Origin: Sphingomonas lycopersici | Lineage (GTDB): Bacteria > Pseudomonadota > Alphaproteobacteria > Sphingomonadales > Sphingomonadaceae | Direction: 5' to 3' | DNA: 64,000 nt | NCBI RefSeq assembly: GCF_026130605.1 | Contig: NZ_JANFAU010000006.1 | Location: forward strand, 62,001-126,000 | Part shown: in pieces, positions 56,295 to 64,000 of the stretch | How positions within the stretch are numbered: position 1 is the stretch's first letter | Layout: every line of letters begins with the position of its first letter | Translations under genes and position numbers: made by a program | The notes under the pieces: model-generated | The model's input: the letters and a program-made list of their open reading frames with translations, nothing else | The model's database searches: none | Told to the model about the DNA's origin: nothing

Positions 56295-57008
56295 TTACGA
56301 CGCCATTCCCGCCGCGCGGCGCAACGCCGTCGGGGTTGCGTTGGTCAGCCCGCGGACCGCGCGGCTCATATGCGCCTGGTCGGCGAAGCCGCAATCATAA
56401 GCGATCGCGCTCAGCGGGGCGGCGGATATCTGCAACGCGCCGAGCGCCTGCCGCGTGCGCTGGACCAGCCGGAAGGCGACCGGGGTTACCCCGAACACCT
56501 GGCGGAAGCCGCGGCTGATGCTCCCGGGGTGCAGCCCGAGGCGATCCGCCCATAAAGCGAGCGACAGATCGGGATCGTCGCGCAACGCCCGCGCCAGCAT
56601 GTCAGGCCAGTCGGCGGGGGGCGCCGGTCGCGGGGCCAGTTCGGCGAGCAGTCGCCGGGCGGCCTCGGTGCGGTCGCGTTCGGCGAGCCGCGCGATCGCA
56701 TCGGGATCGGCGACGCGCCCGATCAGCGGCGCGGTATCGCGATCGGCGATCGGCAGGACGAGCACCTCCGCGCCGCGCGCGTCGAAACGGTCGAGATGGC
56801 TTTCCCACGCGCGGTGGAGCAGGACGTCGCCCGCCTCCACCGCATGCCGGCCGGTATCGCCCGCCTCGACATAGCCGCCCGACAGCACCACCGCCGCGAA
56901 GGCATGATCGTGGGGGTGGCGGGGCAGGTCCTCGCGTGGGCCGTGGCGGGTGCGGCCGGGATCGGCGGACCGGGTGCCCCGATGTGAAGTGCATTCAAGA
57001 CCGCCCAT
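56295..57008 (-). CDS. AraC family transcriptional regulator
   Basis: A 237-aa protein from ATG 57008 (MGGLECTSHRG); the open frame extends further upstream into the divergent gene. The N-terminal half has a cupin-like segment (RHPHDHAFAAVVLSGGYVEAG; AVEAGDVLLHRAWESH). The C-terminal half has two helix-turn-helix motifs (LSLALWADRLGLHPGSISRG and LSAIAYDCGFADQAHMSRAV) ending in TNATPTALR. It likely senses a small ligand and controls the divergent protease gene 37 bp away or itself. Ligand unknown. Confidence 0.9.
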   Translation of the reverse strand: MGGLECTSHRGTRSADPGRTRHGPREDLPRHPHDHAFAAVVLSGGYVEAGDTGRHAVEAGDVLLHRAWESHLDRFDARGAEVLVLPIADRDTAPLIGRVADPDAIARLAERDRTEAARRLLAELAPRPAPPADWPDMLARALRDDPDLSLALWADRLGLHPGSISRGFRQVFGVTPVAFRLVQRTRQALGALQISAAPLSAIAYDCGFADQAHMSRAVRGLTNATPTALRRAAGMAS

Positions 57009-57045
57009 CCGGAAAGGGCTAAGCAACCCACTCGAATTTCGCAAT

Positions 57046-58899
57046 ATGAGGGTCGTGATGAGGCCGTTTGCCGCCGCCGTGCTTACCTTTTCGCTCGCCG
57101 CGAGCGCCCATGCCGAGCCGGCGACGACGGTCGATGCGGTGCTCGCCGCCAATCGTGCCGCGGTGAAGATGCCCGCGGCGGGGACGGTGGAGTTGCGCTA
57201 CACCAACACCGCTTCCGGGCTGACCGGGCCGCTCACCCTCCGCTACGACATCGCCACCGGCGCTTATGCCGAGGAACAGGAGGCGCAGGGCATCCGCAGC
57301 AGCGACGGCTTCGACGGAAAGACGCCGTGGCAGCAGGATATCTCGCTCGCCTATACGCCGCAGCTCGGCGGTGACCGCCCGCTCACCGCGGCCAGCGCCG
57401 CCTATCGCAACGCCAATCTGTGGTGGCGCGCCGATCGCGGCGGCGCGAAAATCACCTTGGCCGGACGCGACACGATCGACGGACGCGCGCAGGATCATCT
57501 CGTCGTCACGCTCAAACAGGGGCATCGCTTCGATGCGTGGTTCGACGCCGAGACGCATTTCCTGACGCGCATCGCGGAGATGCGGCAATTCTTCCACGTC
57601 ACCGAAAATTATTCGGACTATCGCCCCGAAAGCGGCGCGATGCTGGCGCACAAAATGGTGACCGATCAGGGGCTGGGGCCGGAATCGCTGTCGACCTCGC
57701 TGCTGCAGGCTGCGACCTTCGGCGCGAGGCGCCCGCTCGGCGCCTATGCGATGCCCAAGGTGGCGCTGACCGGGGCGGAGATCGTCGGCGGCACGTCGCA
57801 TGCCAGCGTGCCGTTCCGCTTCCTCAACAACCACATCTACGTCGAGGCGATGGTCAACGGCAAAGGGCCGTATACGTTCATCGTCGATACCGGCGGGCAT
57901 ACCTTGCTCTCGCCCAAATTGGTCAGGGAAGTGGGGCTGCAGGCGGTCGGCGCGGCGGTGACCAGCGGCGCGGGCGAGGGCCATGAGACGACCGGCTTCG
58001 TCCATTTCGACGAGATCGCGATCGGCGACGTGCGGCTGAAGGACCAGACCGGCTTCGCGACCAATATCTACGATCCGTCGATCGAGGGGATCGCGGTCGA
58101 CGGGATGGTCGGGTTCGAGCTGTTCCGCCGGCTGGTGACGACGATCGATTACGGCGGCAAGACGCTGAGCTTCACCCGGCCGGCGGATTTCAGGGCGAGC
58201 GCGGCGCTGGGCAGCGCGGTGCCGTTCGTGTTCTACGATCATCTGCCCTTCGTCACCGGATCGGTGATGGGGATGCCCGCGCGGTTCGATATCGATACCG
58301 GTTCACGCTCGGAGATCGATTTCACCAGCCCGTTCGTGAAAGCCAACGATCTGCGCGCCAAATTCGCCAAGGGCACCAGCGCGGTGACCGGCTGGGGCGT
58401 CGGCGGGCCAGCGCGCAGCTATGTCGTGCGGCTGCCGGCGCTCAAATTGGGCGAGGTGCCGGTGAGCAATATCGCCGCCGGGCTGTCGGAGGCGAAGGGC
58501 GGGTCGATCAGCGACCCGGCCTATGACGGCAATATCGGCAGCGGGCTGCTCAAGCGCTTCGTGGTGACCTTCGATTATGCCAATCAGATCATGTATCTGA
58601 AGCGGATCGTGCCCGAGCCCGAGGATGTCGGCACGTTCGATCGCTCGGGGCTGTGGATCAACGCCAAGAACGGCGGCTATGAAGTGACCGATGTGGCGAA
58701 GGACAGTGCGGGCGCCGCGGCGGGCCTCGCGGTGGGCGATGTGATCGTTGCGATCGACGGCACGCCGGTCGTGGCGGAGCAGCTTGCCGATGCGCGCCGC
58801 CTGTTCCGCTCGCGGCCGGCGGGGTCGACGATCGCGCTGCAGGTGCGCCGCGGCGGGGAGACGCGCGCGGTGGCGCTGACGCTCAGGGATCAGATTTAG
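57046..58899 (+). CDS. Secreted retropepsin-like aspartic protease with C-terminal PDZ domain
   Basis: A 617-aa protein from ATG 57046 (ATG 57058 also possible) with signal peptide MRPFAAAVLTFSLAASAHA. Residues 30-270 are a beta-rich domain of unknown type. Two D-T-G aspartic protease motifs follow: TFIVDTGGHTLLSPKL and ARFDIDTGSRSEIDF, each in a retropepsin/ApeA-like half. A PDZ domain occupies about residues 540-615 (YEVTDVAKDSAGAAAGLAVG). It presumably works in the periplasm. It is divergent from the AraC gene. Confidence 0.86.
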   Translation: MRVVMRPFAAAVLTFSLAASAHAEPATTVDAVLAANRAAVKMPAAGTVELRYTNTASGLTGPLTLRYDIATGAYAEEQEAQGIRSSDGFDGKTPWQQDISLAYTPQLGGDRPLTAASAAYRNANLWWRADRGGAKITLAGRDTIDGRAQDHLVVTLKQGHRFDAWFDAETHFLTRIAEMRQFFHVTENYSDYRPESGAMLAHKMVTDQGLGPESLSTSLLQAATFGARRPLGAYAMPKVALTGAEIVGGTSHASVPFRFLNNHIYVEAMVNGKGPYTFIVDTGGHTLLSPKLVREVGLQAVGAAVTSGAGEGHETTGFVHFDEIAIGDVRLKDQTGFATNIYDPSIEGIAVDGMVGFELFRRLVTTIDYGGKTLSFTRPADFRASAALGSAVPFVFYDHLPFVTGSVMGMPARFDIDTGSRSEIDFTSPFVKANDLRAKFAKGTSAVTGWGVGGPARSYVVRLPALKLGEVPVSNIAAGLSEAKGGSISDPAYDGNIGSGLLKRFVVTFDYANQIMYLKRIVPEPEDVGTFDRSGLWINAKNGGYEVTDVAKDSAGAAAGLAVGDVIVAIDGTPVVAEQLADARRLFRSRPAGSTIALQVRRGGETRAVALTLRDQI

Positions 58900-58920
58900 A
58901 AGGCAGAGCGCGATCTCTCT

Positions 58921-58936
58921 CCGTTCGGGCGAACGG
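58921..58936. repeat. Minimal palindrome CCGTTC-GGGC-GAACGG
   Basis: A 6-bp arm palindrome consisting of only the termini of the 80-bp CCGTTCGGGCTGAGC repeat family (copies at 6510, 12335 and 60196). It looks like an internally deleted member in the 71-bp gap between the convergent protease and trmJ genes. Confidence 0.5.
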
Positions 58937-58970
58937 GGCGAGGTGATCCCGAATCAGCAACGAACGGAGG

Positions 58971-59699
58971 TTACCGCCGCTTCGCCTTCGCCCCCGCCAG
59001 CGCCGAGAGCACCCCGCGCAACGTGCGCACCTCCTGGCTCGACCAGCCGGGCTTGGTCAGCAAGGTGCGCAGGGTGCGTTTGGTCGCGGGGGTGCGATCG
59101 GGCGGGAAGAAGAAATTGGCCTGTTCGAGCATCTGGTCGAGCTGGCCGATCATCCCTTCCAGCTCGGCCTGCGGCGCGGGCGGGGCGAGATCGGTTTCGG
59201 GCGGGCTCGCCAGCGTCTCGCCCTTCGACCATTCGTAAGCGACGAGGATCACCGCCTGCGCCAGGTTGAGGCTGCCGAATTCGGGGTTGATCGGCACGGT
59301 GAGGATCGTGCGCGCCAGCGCGACATCGTCGGTTTCGAGCCCCGACCGCTCGGGGCCGAACAGGATCGCCGAGCGCTCGGCCGCGCCGCGCATCTCGCGC
59401 GCGGCGGCCTCGGGGGTCACCACCGGCTTGGTCACCCCGCGCTTGCGCACCGTCGTCGCATAGACATGCGCGCAATCGGCCACCGCCTCGGCGACGCTCT
59501 CGAACACCCGCGCGCCCTCGAGCACCAGATCGGCGCCCGACGCCGCCGGGCCGGCGAGCGGATTGGGCCAGCCGTCGCGCGGGGTGACGAGCCGCATCTC
59601 GGTCAGCCCGAAATTGAGCATCGCGCGCGCCGCCTTGCCGATATTTTCGGCGAGTTGCGGGCGGACGAGGACGATGACGGGGGGCGGCGCAGCGCTCAT
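58971..59699 (-). CDS. trmJ: tRNA (cytidine/uridine-2'-O-)-methyltransferase TrmJ family
   Basis: A 242-aa SPOUT-fold protein from ATG 59699 ([21 protein letters not shown]). Conserved motifs are [20 protein letters not shown], the SAM-knot region [37 protein letters not shown] and VAYEW. TrmJ methylates tRNA position 32. The extra C-terminal segment (residues 165-242) is a family feature. Its start overlaps the nrdR stop by four bases; an open frame further upstream is nrdR shadow. Confidence 0.93.
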   Translation of the reverse strand: MSAAPPPVIVLVRPQLAENIGKAARAMLNFGLTEMRLVTPRDGWPNPLAGPAASGADLVLEGARVFESVAEAVADCAHVYATTVRKRGVTKPVVTPEAAAREMRGAAERSAILFGPERSGLETDDVALARTILTVPINPEFGSLNLAQAVILVAYEWSKGETLASPPETDLAPPAPQAELEGMIGQLDQMLEQANFFFPPDRTPATKRTLRTLLTKPGWSSQEVRTLRGVLSALAGAKAKRR

Positions 59700-60157
59700 C
59701 CGCGGCCGGCTTCCTCGACCGTGCCGGCGAATTCCTCGAAATCCTTCGCCTCGTTGAAATCGCGATAGACCGAGGCGAAGCGGATATAGGCGACCGAATC
59801 GAGCCCCTTGAGCCCGTCCATCACCATCTCGCCGATCCGCTTCGAGGTCACTTCGCCCTCGCCCGAGGTTTCGAGCTGGCGCTGGATGCCCGAGACGAGC
59901 CGCTCGATCGCGATCCCGTCGAGCTGGCGCTTGCGCGCGGCGATGCCGATCGAGCGGATCAGCTTCTCGCGGTCGAAGGGCTCGCGGCGGTCGTTGCTCT
60001 TGACCACCACCAATTCGCGCAGCTGGATCCGCTCGAAGGTGGTGAAACGCGCCGCGCACCCCTCGCACTGGCGACGCCGACGGATCGCCGCGCCGTCGTC
60101 GGTCGGGCGGCTATCCTTTACCTGGCTCGCATCATGGCCGCAGAACGGGCAGCGCAT
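59696..60157 (-). CDS. nrdR: Transcriptional repressor NrdR
   Basis: A 153-aa protein with the zinc ribbon [21 protein letters not shown]-x2-C repeated in [17 protein letters not shown], then an ATP-cone domain from about residue 48 ([20 protein letters not shown]). NrdR represses ribonucleotide reductase genes in response to nucleotide state. It is co-transcribed with trmJ and, upstream, with glyA. Confidence 0.97.
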   Translation of the reverse strand: MRCPFCGHDASQVKDSRPTDDGAAIRRRRQCEGCAARFTTFERIQLRELVVVKSNDRREPFDREKLIRSIGIAARKRQLDGIAIERLVSGIQRQLETSGEGEVTSKRIGEMVMDGLKGLDSVAYIRFASVYRDFNEAKDFEEFAGTVEEAGRG

Positions 60158-60195
60158 TCAGTTCGCGCCCTCGAAGGAAGAAGCAGCACCCTCTC

Positions 60196-60276
60196 CCGTT
60201 CGCCCTGAGCCTGTCGAAGGGCTGCCCTTCCTCATCGGAAGAAAGTGCAGGGCTTCGACAAGCTCAGCCCGAACGG
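60196..60276. repeat. Intergenic palindromic repeat (CCGTTCGGGCTGAGC type), copy 3
   Basis: An 81-bp palindrome beginning CCGTTCGCCCTGAGCCTGTC and ending AAGCTCAGCCCGAACGG, with a TCATCGGAAGAAAG core. Same family as 6510-6590 and 12335-12416, but the left arm has GCCC where the others have GGGC, matching a compensating GCCC/GGGC swap on the right arm. It lies between nrdR and the small membrane protein gene. Confidence 0.85.
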
Positions 60277-60295
60277 AGGATGGGAGAGGCATAGC

Positions 60296-60472
60296 TCAGT
60301 TCTTATCGCGGCGCGCGTAGGCGACGCCGGCGCCGACCACCGCGCCGATGACCGGGCCGACGAAGGGCAAGGGGATCGCCAATACCGCGCCGATCGCGCC
60401 GTATTTCGCCATTTTCCGGCCGAGGCCGGGGGTGTTGCGGACGGTTTCCTGCACTTCGTCGATCTTCGACAT
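60296..60472 (-). CDS. Small predicted membrane protein, 58 aa
   Basis: Starts at ATG 60472 (MSKIDEVQETVRNTPGLGRK), 10 bp after glyA on the same strand. A single hydrophobic segment covers about residues 26-50 (IGAVLAIPLPFVGPVIGAVV) followed by ARRDKN. I do not recognise the family, but the tight spacing to glyA, a short amphipathic N-terminus and a positively charged end argue it is real. Function unknown. Confidence 0.72.
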   Translation of the reverse strand: MSKIDEVQETVRNTPGLGRKMAKYGAIGAVLAIPLPFVGPVIGAVVGAGVAYARRDKN

Positions 60473-60482
60473 CTTTACGCCC

Positions 60483-61790
60483 TCACTGATAGATCGGGAA
60501 ACGAGCGCACAAGGCGCGTACTCGTTCCCGAACATGCGCCTCGACCTGCGCATCGCCAGCTTCGCCGTTCTTGGCGAGGCCGTCCAGTACGTCCGCAACC
60601 ATATTGCCGATCTCGCGGAATTCGGCGGCGCCGAAGCCGCGCGTGGTGCCCGCGGGGGAGCCGACCCGGATCCCGCTGGTCTTCATCGGGGGGAGCGGAT
60701 CGTTGGGGATGCCGTTCTTGTTGCAGGTGATCCCGGCGCGCTCGAGCGCCTCGTCGGCGTCCTTGCCGGTCACCCCGAGCGGGGTCAGGTCGACCAGCGC
60801 GAGATGCGTGTCGGTGCCGCCCGAGACGAGGTTGCAGCCGCGCTCCTTGAGCGTCGCGGCCAGCACCTTGGCGTTTTCCACCACCGCGGCGATATAGCTC
60901 TTATAGTCGGGGCGCAGCGCCTCGCCGAACGCCACCGCCTTGGCAGCGATGACGTGCATCAGCGGGCCGCCCTGCAGCCCCGGGAACACCGCCGAGTTGA
61001 TCTTCTTGGCGATCGCCTCGTCATTGGTCATCACCATCCCGCCGCGCGGGCCGCGCAGCGTCTTGTGCGTGGTGGTGGTGACGACATCGGCATGCTCGAA
61101 CGGCGAGGGATGCAGCCCGCCCGCGACGATCCCCGCGAAATGCGCCATATCGACCATGAACTTGGCGCCGACCTTGTCGGCGATCGCGCGGAAGCGGGCG
61201 AAATCGATCACGCGCGGATAGGCCGAGCCGCCGGTGATGATCAGCGTCGGCTTATGTTCGAGCGCGAGCGCCTCGACCTGATCGTAATCGATCAGATGCG
61301 TGTCCGGCGTCACGCCATATTGCACCGCGTTGAACCATTTGCCCGACATCGCCGCCTTGGCGCCGTGGGTCAAATGGCCGCCGGCATCGAGGCTCAGCCC
61401 CATGATCGTGTCGCCGGGCTTGGTCAGCGCCAGCATCACCGCGCCATTGGCCTGCGCGCCCGAATGCGGCTGGACGTTGGCGAAGTTGCAGCCGAACAAT
61501 TGCTTGGCGCGGTCGATCGCGAGCTGCTCGACCTCGTCCGACGGGTGGCAGCCCTGATAGTAGCGCTTGCCGGGATAACCCTCGGCATATTTGTTGGTGA
61601 AGACGCTGCCCTGCGCTTCGAGCACCGCCTTGGAAACGATATTCTCGGAGGCGATCAGCTCGATCTGGGTCTGCTCGCGCTCCAGCTCGTGGGCGACGCC
61701 CTTGAACACCGCCGGATCGGCGTCGGCAAGGCCGCGGGTGAAGAAGCCGTCCGGCTGCACATCATTGAGATTGGCGGGGTTCGTGCTCAT
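60483..61790 (-). CDS. glyA: Serine hydroxymethyltransferase
   Basis: A 435-aa PLP enzyme interconverting serine and glycine and supplying methylene-tetrahydrofolate. The N-terminal [20 protein letters not shown] resembles the family, and [24 protein letters not shown] [28 protein letters not shown] and the PLP-lysine motif [16 protein letters not shown] are diagnostic. Length is normal. It lies 15 bp downstream of rpiB. Confidence 0.97.
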   Translation of the reverse strand: MSTNPANLNDVQPDGFFTRGLADADPAVFKGVAHELEREQTQIELIASENIVSKAVLEAQGSVFTNKYAEGYPGKRYYQGCHPSDEVEQLAIDRAKQLFGCNFANVQPHSGAQANGAVMLALTKPGDTIMGLSLDAGGHLTHGAKAAMSGKWFNAVQYGVTPDTHLIDYDQVEALALEHKPTLIITGGSAYPRVIDFARFRAIADKVGAKFMVDMAHFAGIVAGGLHPSPFEHADVVTTTTHKTLRGPRGGMVMTNDEAIAKKINSAVFPGLQGGPLMHVIAAKAVAFGEALRPDYKSYIAAVVENAKVLAATLKERGCNLVSGGTDTHLALVDLTPLGVTGKDADEALERAGITCNKNGIPNDPLPPMKTSGIRVGSPAGTTRGFGAAEFREIGNMVADVLDGLAKNGEAGDAQVEAHVRERVRALCARFPIYQ

Positions 61791-61805
61791 CGCGAGACTC
61801 CTTGG

Positions 61806-62249
61806 TTATGCAGCCGTGAGGCGGACGGAAAGCTTATCGATGCGGTGCTGGTGGCGCCCGCCCTCGAAATCGGTCGAGAGGAACGCCTCGAGGCAGGCCT
61901 TGGCCATTTCCGGGCCGATCAGCCGCGCGCCCATCGCGATCGCATTGGCGTCGTTATGCTGGCGCGCGAGACGCGCGGAGAGCGGCTCGCTGACCAGCGC
62001 GCAGCGGCATGCCGGGTTGCGGTTCGCCGCGATCGAGATGCCGACCCCGGAGCCGCACAATACCACGCCGCGCTCGACGCGGCCGTCGGCCAGCGCCGCG
62101 CCCACCGCATGGCCGAAATCGGGATAGTCGACGCTCGCGCTGCCGTTGGTGCCGAGATCGAGCACGTCATGCCCGGCCTCGCGCAGCCAGTCGGCGAGCA
62201 TGGACTTGAGCTCGACGGCGGCGTGATCGGACGCGATAGCGATGCGCAT
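61806..62249 (-). CDS. rpiB: Ribose-5-phosphate isomerase B
   Basis: A 147-aa protein, MRIAIASDHAAVELKSMLAD, with DLGTNGSASVDYPDFGHAV, the active-site region VLCGSGVGISIAANRNPACR and the ISHMAR-like arrangement of RpiB/LacAB. It converts ribose-5-P and ribulose-5-P. It heads the operon rpiB-glyA-small protein-nrdR-trmJ. Confidence 0.95.
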   Translation of the reverse strand: MRIAIASDHAAVELKSMLADWLREAGHDVLDLGTNGSASVDYPDFGHAVGAALADGRVERGVVLCGSGVGISIAANRNPACRCALVSEPLSARLARQHNDANAIAMGARLIGPEMAKACLEAFLSTDFEGGRHQHRIDKLSVRLTAA

Positions 62250-62390
62250 CGGGGGCGCTTTCCATAAAGGCGTGGACGGATGCCCGCGCCTTTAGACGCG
62301 TGATGCGGCGAATGCCACCGCTGATAACGTGGCGCGGCATGGGATTAGGAAATTTGAAGCGACGGTCACGCTGCATATGGCTCACTGCGA

Positions 62391-62451
62391 CCCGGCGCAG
62401 GCCGGGGTCCAGCATCGGAGCGGTCGTAACTGGACCCCGGCCTGCGCCGGG
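62391..62451. repeat. Perfect 22-bp inverted repeat upstream of the ykkC leader
   Basis: The arm at 62391-62412 (CCCGGCGCAGGCCGGGGTCC plus AG) is the exact reverse complement of 62430-62451, with a 17-base loop. This is a third palindromic repeat family in the window, between divergent rpiB and the EamA gene. Confidence 0.8.
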
Positions 62452-62517
62452 GTGGTGGATAGGACCGCGCTTGATCGCGATCGCACGGATCGGCTAGGGG
62501 CCGCTCATCGACCGAAT

Positions 62518-62616
62518 GGCAACTAGGGTTCCGGGCGCTTTGCCGCCGCTGGACCGAGCGTTGCAGAAACCGCGGGTGCTCCGCGGCTGCACCCGAGGGA
62601 TAAAAACCCAGAGGCG
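62518..62616 (+). ncRNA. ykkC-family riboswitch aptamer (guanidine-I or related ligand class)
   Basis: Conserved blocks occur in order and spacing: CTAGGGTTCCG (62523-62533), CTGGACCGAGCG, a GC-rich hairpin CCGCGGGTGCTCCGCGG (62570-62586), and CGAGGGATAAAAACCCAGAG (62594-62613). The first and last blocks match the ykkC aptamer (CTAGGGTTCCG.. and GGGATAAAAGCCCGGGAG). ykkC RNAs bind guanidine (class I) or, in variants, ppGpp, PRPP or nucleotides. I cannot assign the ligand by eye. Confidence 0.85.
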
Positions 62617-62622
62617 GAGACG

Positions 62623-62650
62623 TCGAGATCGACCAATCAGGAGGTCTCGA
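62623..62650 (+). promoter_or_regulatory. Stem sequestering the EamA gene RBS (ykkC expression platform)
   Basis: TCGAG and ACC (62623-62634, separated by a bulge) can pair with GGT-CTCGA (62643-62650). This encloses AATCAGGA and buries the AGGAGG ribosome binding site (62639-62644) next to the start ATG at 62650. Ligand binding upstream would be expected to free it. Confidence 0.6.
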
Positions 62651-63525
62651 TGACATTTGCCTCATTGCTGCTCGTCGTGCTCGCGTCGCTCGTCCATGCG
62701 ACGTGGAACCTGCTCGCCAAGCGCGCCGCGGCGGTCGGCCCGGTGTTCGTCTTCGCCTATAATCTGGTCGCCTGCGTCGCTTATGCGCCGTGGGTGGCCT
62801 ATCTGGTGATCGCGGGCCGCGGGACGGCGTGGACCGGCGTGGGCGCCGCCTTCGTCCTGCTCAGCGCGCTGATCCACCTCGGCTACAGCCTGTGCCTGCA
62901 GCGCGGCTATCAGGTCGCCGATCTCTCGGTGGTCTATCCCGTCGCGCGGGGGACGGGGCCGATGCTGTCGACGATCGGCGCGTTCCTGATCCTCGGCGAG
63001 CGGCCGTCGGGGTTGGGGGTGCTCGGGTTGATCCTCGTCGTGGCGGGGATCGGGCTGATCGCCACCCAAGGCGATCTCTCCGCCTTTCGCCGGCCCGGCG
63101 GGCAGGCGGGGGTGCGCTGGGGCAGCGCGACCGGCGGGCTGATCGCAACCTATACGGTGGTCGATGCTTATGCGGTCAAGACGCTCGGCATCGTCCCGGT
63201 GATGCTCGACTGGTTCTCGAACCTGCTGCGCTTCTTTCTGCTCTCGCCGCTGGTGATCGCCGATCCGCGCCGCGCGCTGGCGGCGATGCGCGGCTATTGG
63301 CGGTTCGCGATCGGGGTCGGGCTGCTGTCGCCCTTGTCCTATATCCTCGTGCTCGCCGCGCTCGGCTCGGGCGCGCCGCTCAGCCTCGTTGCGCCGATGC
63401 GCGAGATGTCGATGATGGTCGGCGCGCTGATGGGGATGGTGATCCTGCACGAGAGGGTCGGGCCGTGGCGGCTGGTGGGATGCAGCGTGCTGATCGGCGG
63501 GGTGGTCTTCCTGTCGGCGGGGTAG
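62650..63525 (+). CDS. EamA/DMT family transporter (riboswitch controlled)
   Basis: A 291-aa protein with about ten hydrophobic segments in two EamA halves (starts MTFASLLLVVLASLVHATWN; ARGTGPMLSTIGAFLILGER ends the first half; PMREMSMMVGALMGMVILHE in the second). Drug/metabolite transporters export small molecules. The ykkC-type leader 33 bp upstream and an AGGAGG site strongly suggest it exports, or responds to, the leader's ligand, such as guanidine. The gene appears to be monocistronic. Confidence 0.9.
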   Translation: MTFASLLLVVLASLVHATWNLLAKRAAAVGPVFVFAYNLVACVAYAPWVAYLVIAGRGTAWTGVGAAFVLLSALIHLGYSLCLQRGYQVADLSVVYPVARGTGPMLSTIGAFLILGERPSGLGVLGLILVVAGIGLIATQGDLSAFRRPGGQAGVRWGSATGGLIATYTVVDAYAVKTLGIVPVMLDWFSNLLRFFLLSPLVIADPRRALAAMRGYWRFAIGVGLLSPLSYILVLAALGSGAPLSLVAPMREMSMMVGALMGMVILHERVGPWRLVGCSVLIGGVVFLSAG

Positions 63526-63568
63526 GCCGGGGCGTCATACGCACAGCGCGAGCGGTGGAGAGGCGATC

Positions 63569-64000
63569 TTAGCTTCGCCGCCAGACCATCATCTCGCCGC
63601 CCGCCACCACCTCGCCCTTCGTGCCGACCGGTTCGGCGGTACCGTCGGTGAGAAAGGCGATCGTCGCCGCATCCCCGCCGGGCACATGCGCCAGGGTGCG
63701 ATTGCCGTCGGGGAGCCGCGCGACGATCACTCCCGATCGGGGCTGCCCGTCGCGTGCATAGAAGACGGTATAGGTTTCGATCTCGGCCGGGCCGGCATAG
63801 TCCTTGATCAGCTCGGGAACGCGGCCGCGCGCGGCATCGGCTTCCGCCTGACAATCGAAATCATGCGCTTCGCCGGCACCGGGGAGCGGCGTGGTGGCGA
63901 GCACGATCGCGTGATTGTGGGTGGCATAGCCGCCGTTGGCGAACAGCAGGCCCTTCTCCCCCTCGCCGCCACGCAGCGCGTCGACCATCTCGGCGACCGC
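63569..64000 (-). CDS. Acetyl-CoA acetyltransferase-like (thiolase-fold) protein, C-terminal part
   Basis: Open from the window end (frame AVAEMVDAL..), so the start is outside. GEKGLLFANGGYATHNHAIVL corresponds to the end of the thiolase fold, and YAGPAEIETYTVFYARDG plus PRSGVIVARLPDGNR begins a C-terminal OB-like domain. That domain is found in a group of thiolase-like acetyl-CoA acetyltransferase relatives in alphaproteobacteria and actinobacteria. The catalytic residues are beyond the visible part, so activity cannot be judged. Confidence 0.72.
   Translation of the reverse strand, partial: AVAEMVDALRGGEGEKGLLFANGGYATHNHAIVLATTPLPGAGEAHDFDCQAEADAARGRVPELIKDYAGPAEIETYTVFYARDGQPRSGVIVARLPDGNRTLAHVPGGDAATIAFLTDGTAEPVGTKGEVVAGGEMMVWRRS

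Overview
The window is GC-rich chromosomal DNA of an alphaproteobacterium, most probably a Sphingomonas-type member of the Sphingomonadales. This rests on gene order (hemC-hemD-mitofilin-like protein; rsmB-rpe-heparinase-purH; infA-maf-RNase E/G-yacG-tRNA-Phe; rpiB-glyA-nrdR-trmJ), protein style and several families of intergenic palindromes. Species assignment from sequence alone is inference.

Layout. 1-25.5 kb is core genome: the end of a PBP1C gene, a DUF72 protein, haem genes hemC/hemD, tsaD-gpsA, an SDHAF4-like gene, rsmB, rpe, a heparinase-fold protein, purH, a polysaccharide flippase, polA, a class A beta-lactamase-like lipoprotein, nadB, thiL, the K+-independent proton pyrophosphatase hppA, and infA-maf-RNase E/G-yacG followed by tRNA-Phe(GAA). 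25.5-38.5 kb is accessory, visibly more AT-rich and looser in codon use. It carries a GT2 glycosyltransferase, a DUF5672 protein, a phytanoyl-CoA dioxygenase-like enzyme, two very large multidomain glycosyltransferases, a wrecked IS3 element with an internally deleted IS66 element inside it (8-bp target duplication visible), and an FkbM methyltransferase.

38.5-54.4 kb is an ABC-transporter-dependent (group 2/3 type) capsule locus. It has export genes kpsT, kpsM, kpsE and a Wza/KpsD-like lipoprotein; the Kdo pathway kdsA, kdsD(kpsF), kdsB; Kdo-linker transferases KpsC-like and KpsS; and a GT4 glycosyltransferase, a histidine phosphatase, a second PhyH-like dioxygenase, a fatty acid hydroxylase, an SDR and an LTA-synthase-like sulfatase-fold membrane enzyme. 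The accessory glycosyltransferases probably build the strain-specific capsule repeat, which KpsC/KpsS anchor through beta-Kdo and KpsMTED export.

54.4-64 kb returns to core and scattered genes: a TPR-type protein, an AraC regulator divergent from a PDZ/retropepsin-like protease, trmJ, nrdR, a small membrane protein, glyA, rpiB, an EamA transporter preceded by a ykkC-family riboswitch with a visible RBS-sequestering stem, and the end of a thiolase-like gene.

The most notable observations are the ykkC-type leader upstream of the EamA transporter, the precise IS66-in-IS3 nesting, the complete Kdo pathway inside the capsule locus with a phosphatase of the wrong fold where kdsC might be expected, the KpsC-like protein whose first transferase module appears lost, and the glycosyltransferase with an EGR-motif linker between two catalytic modules.
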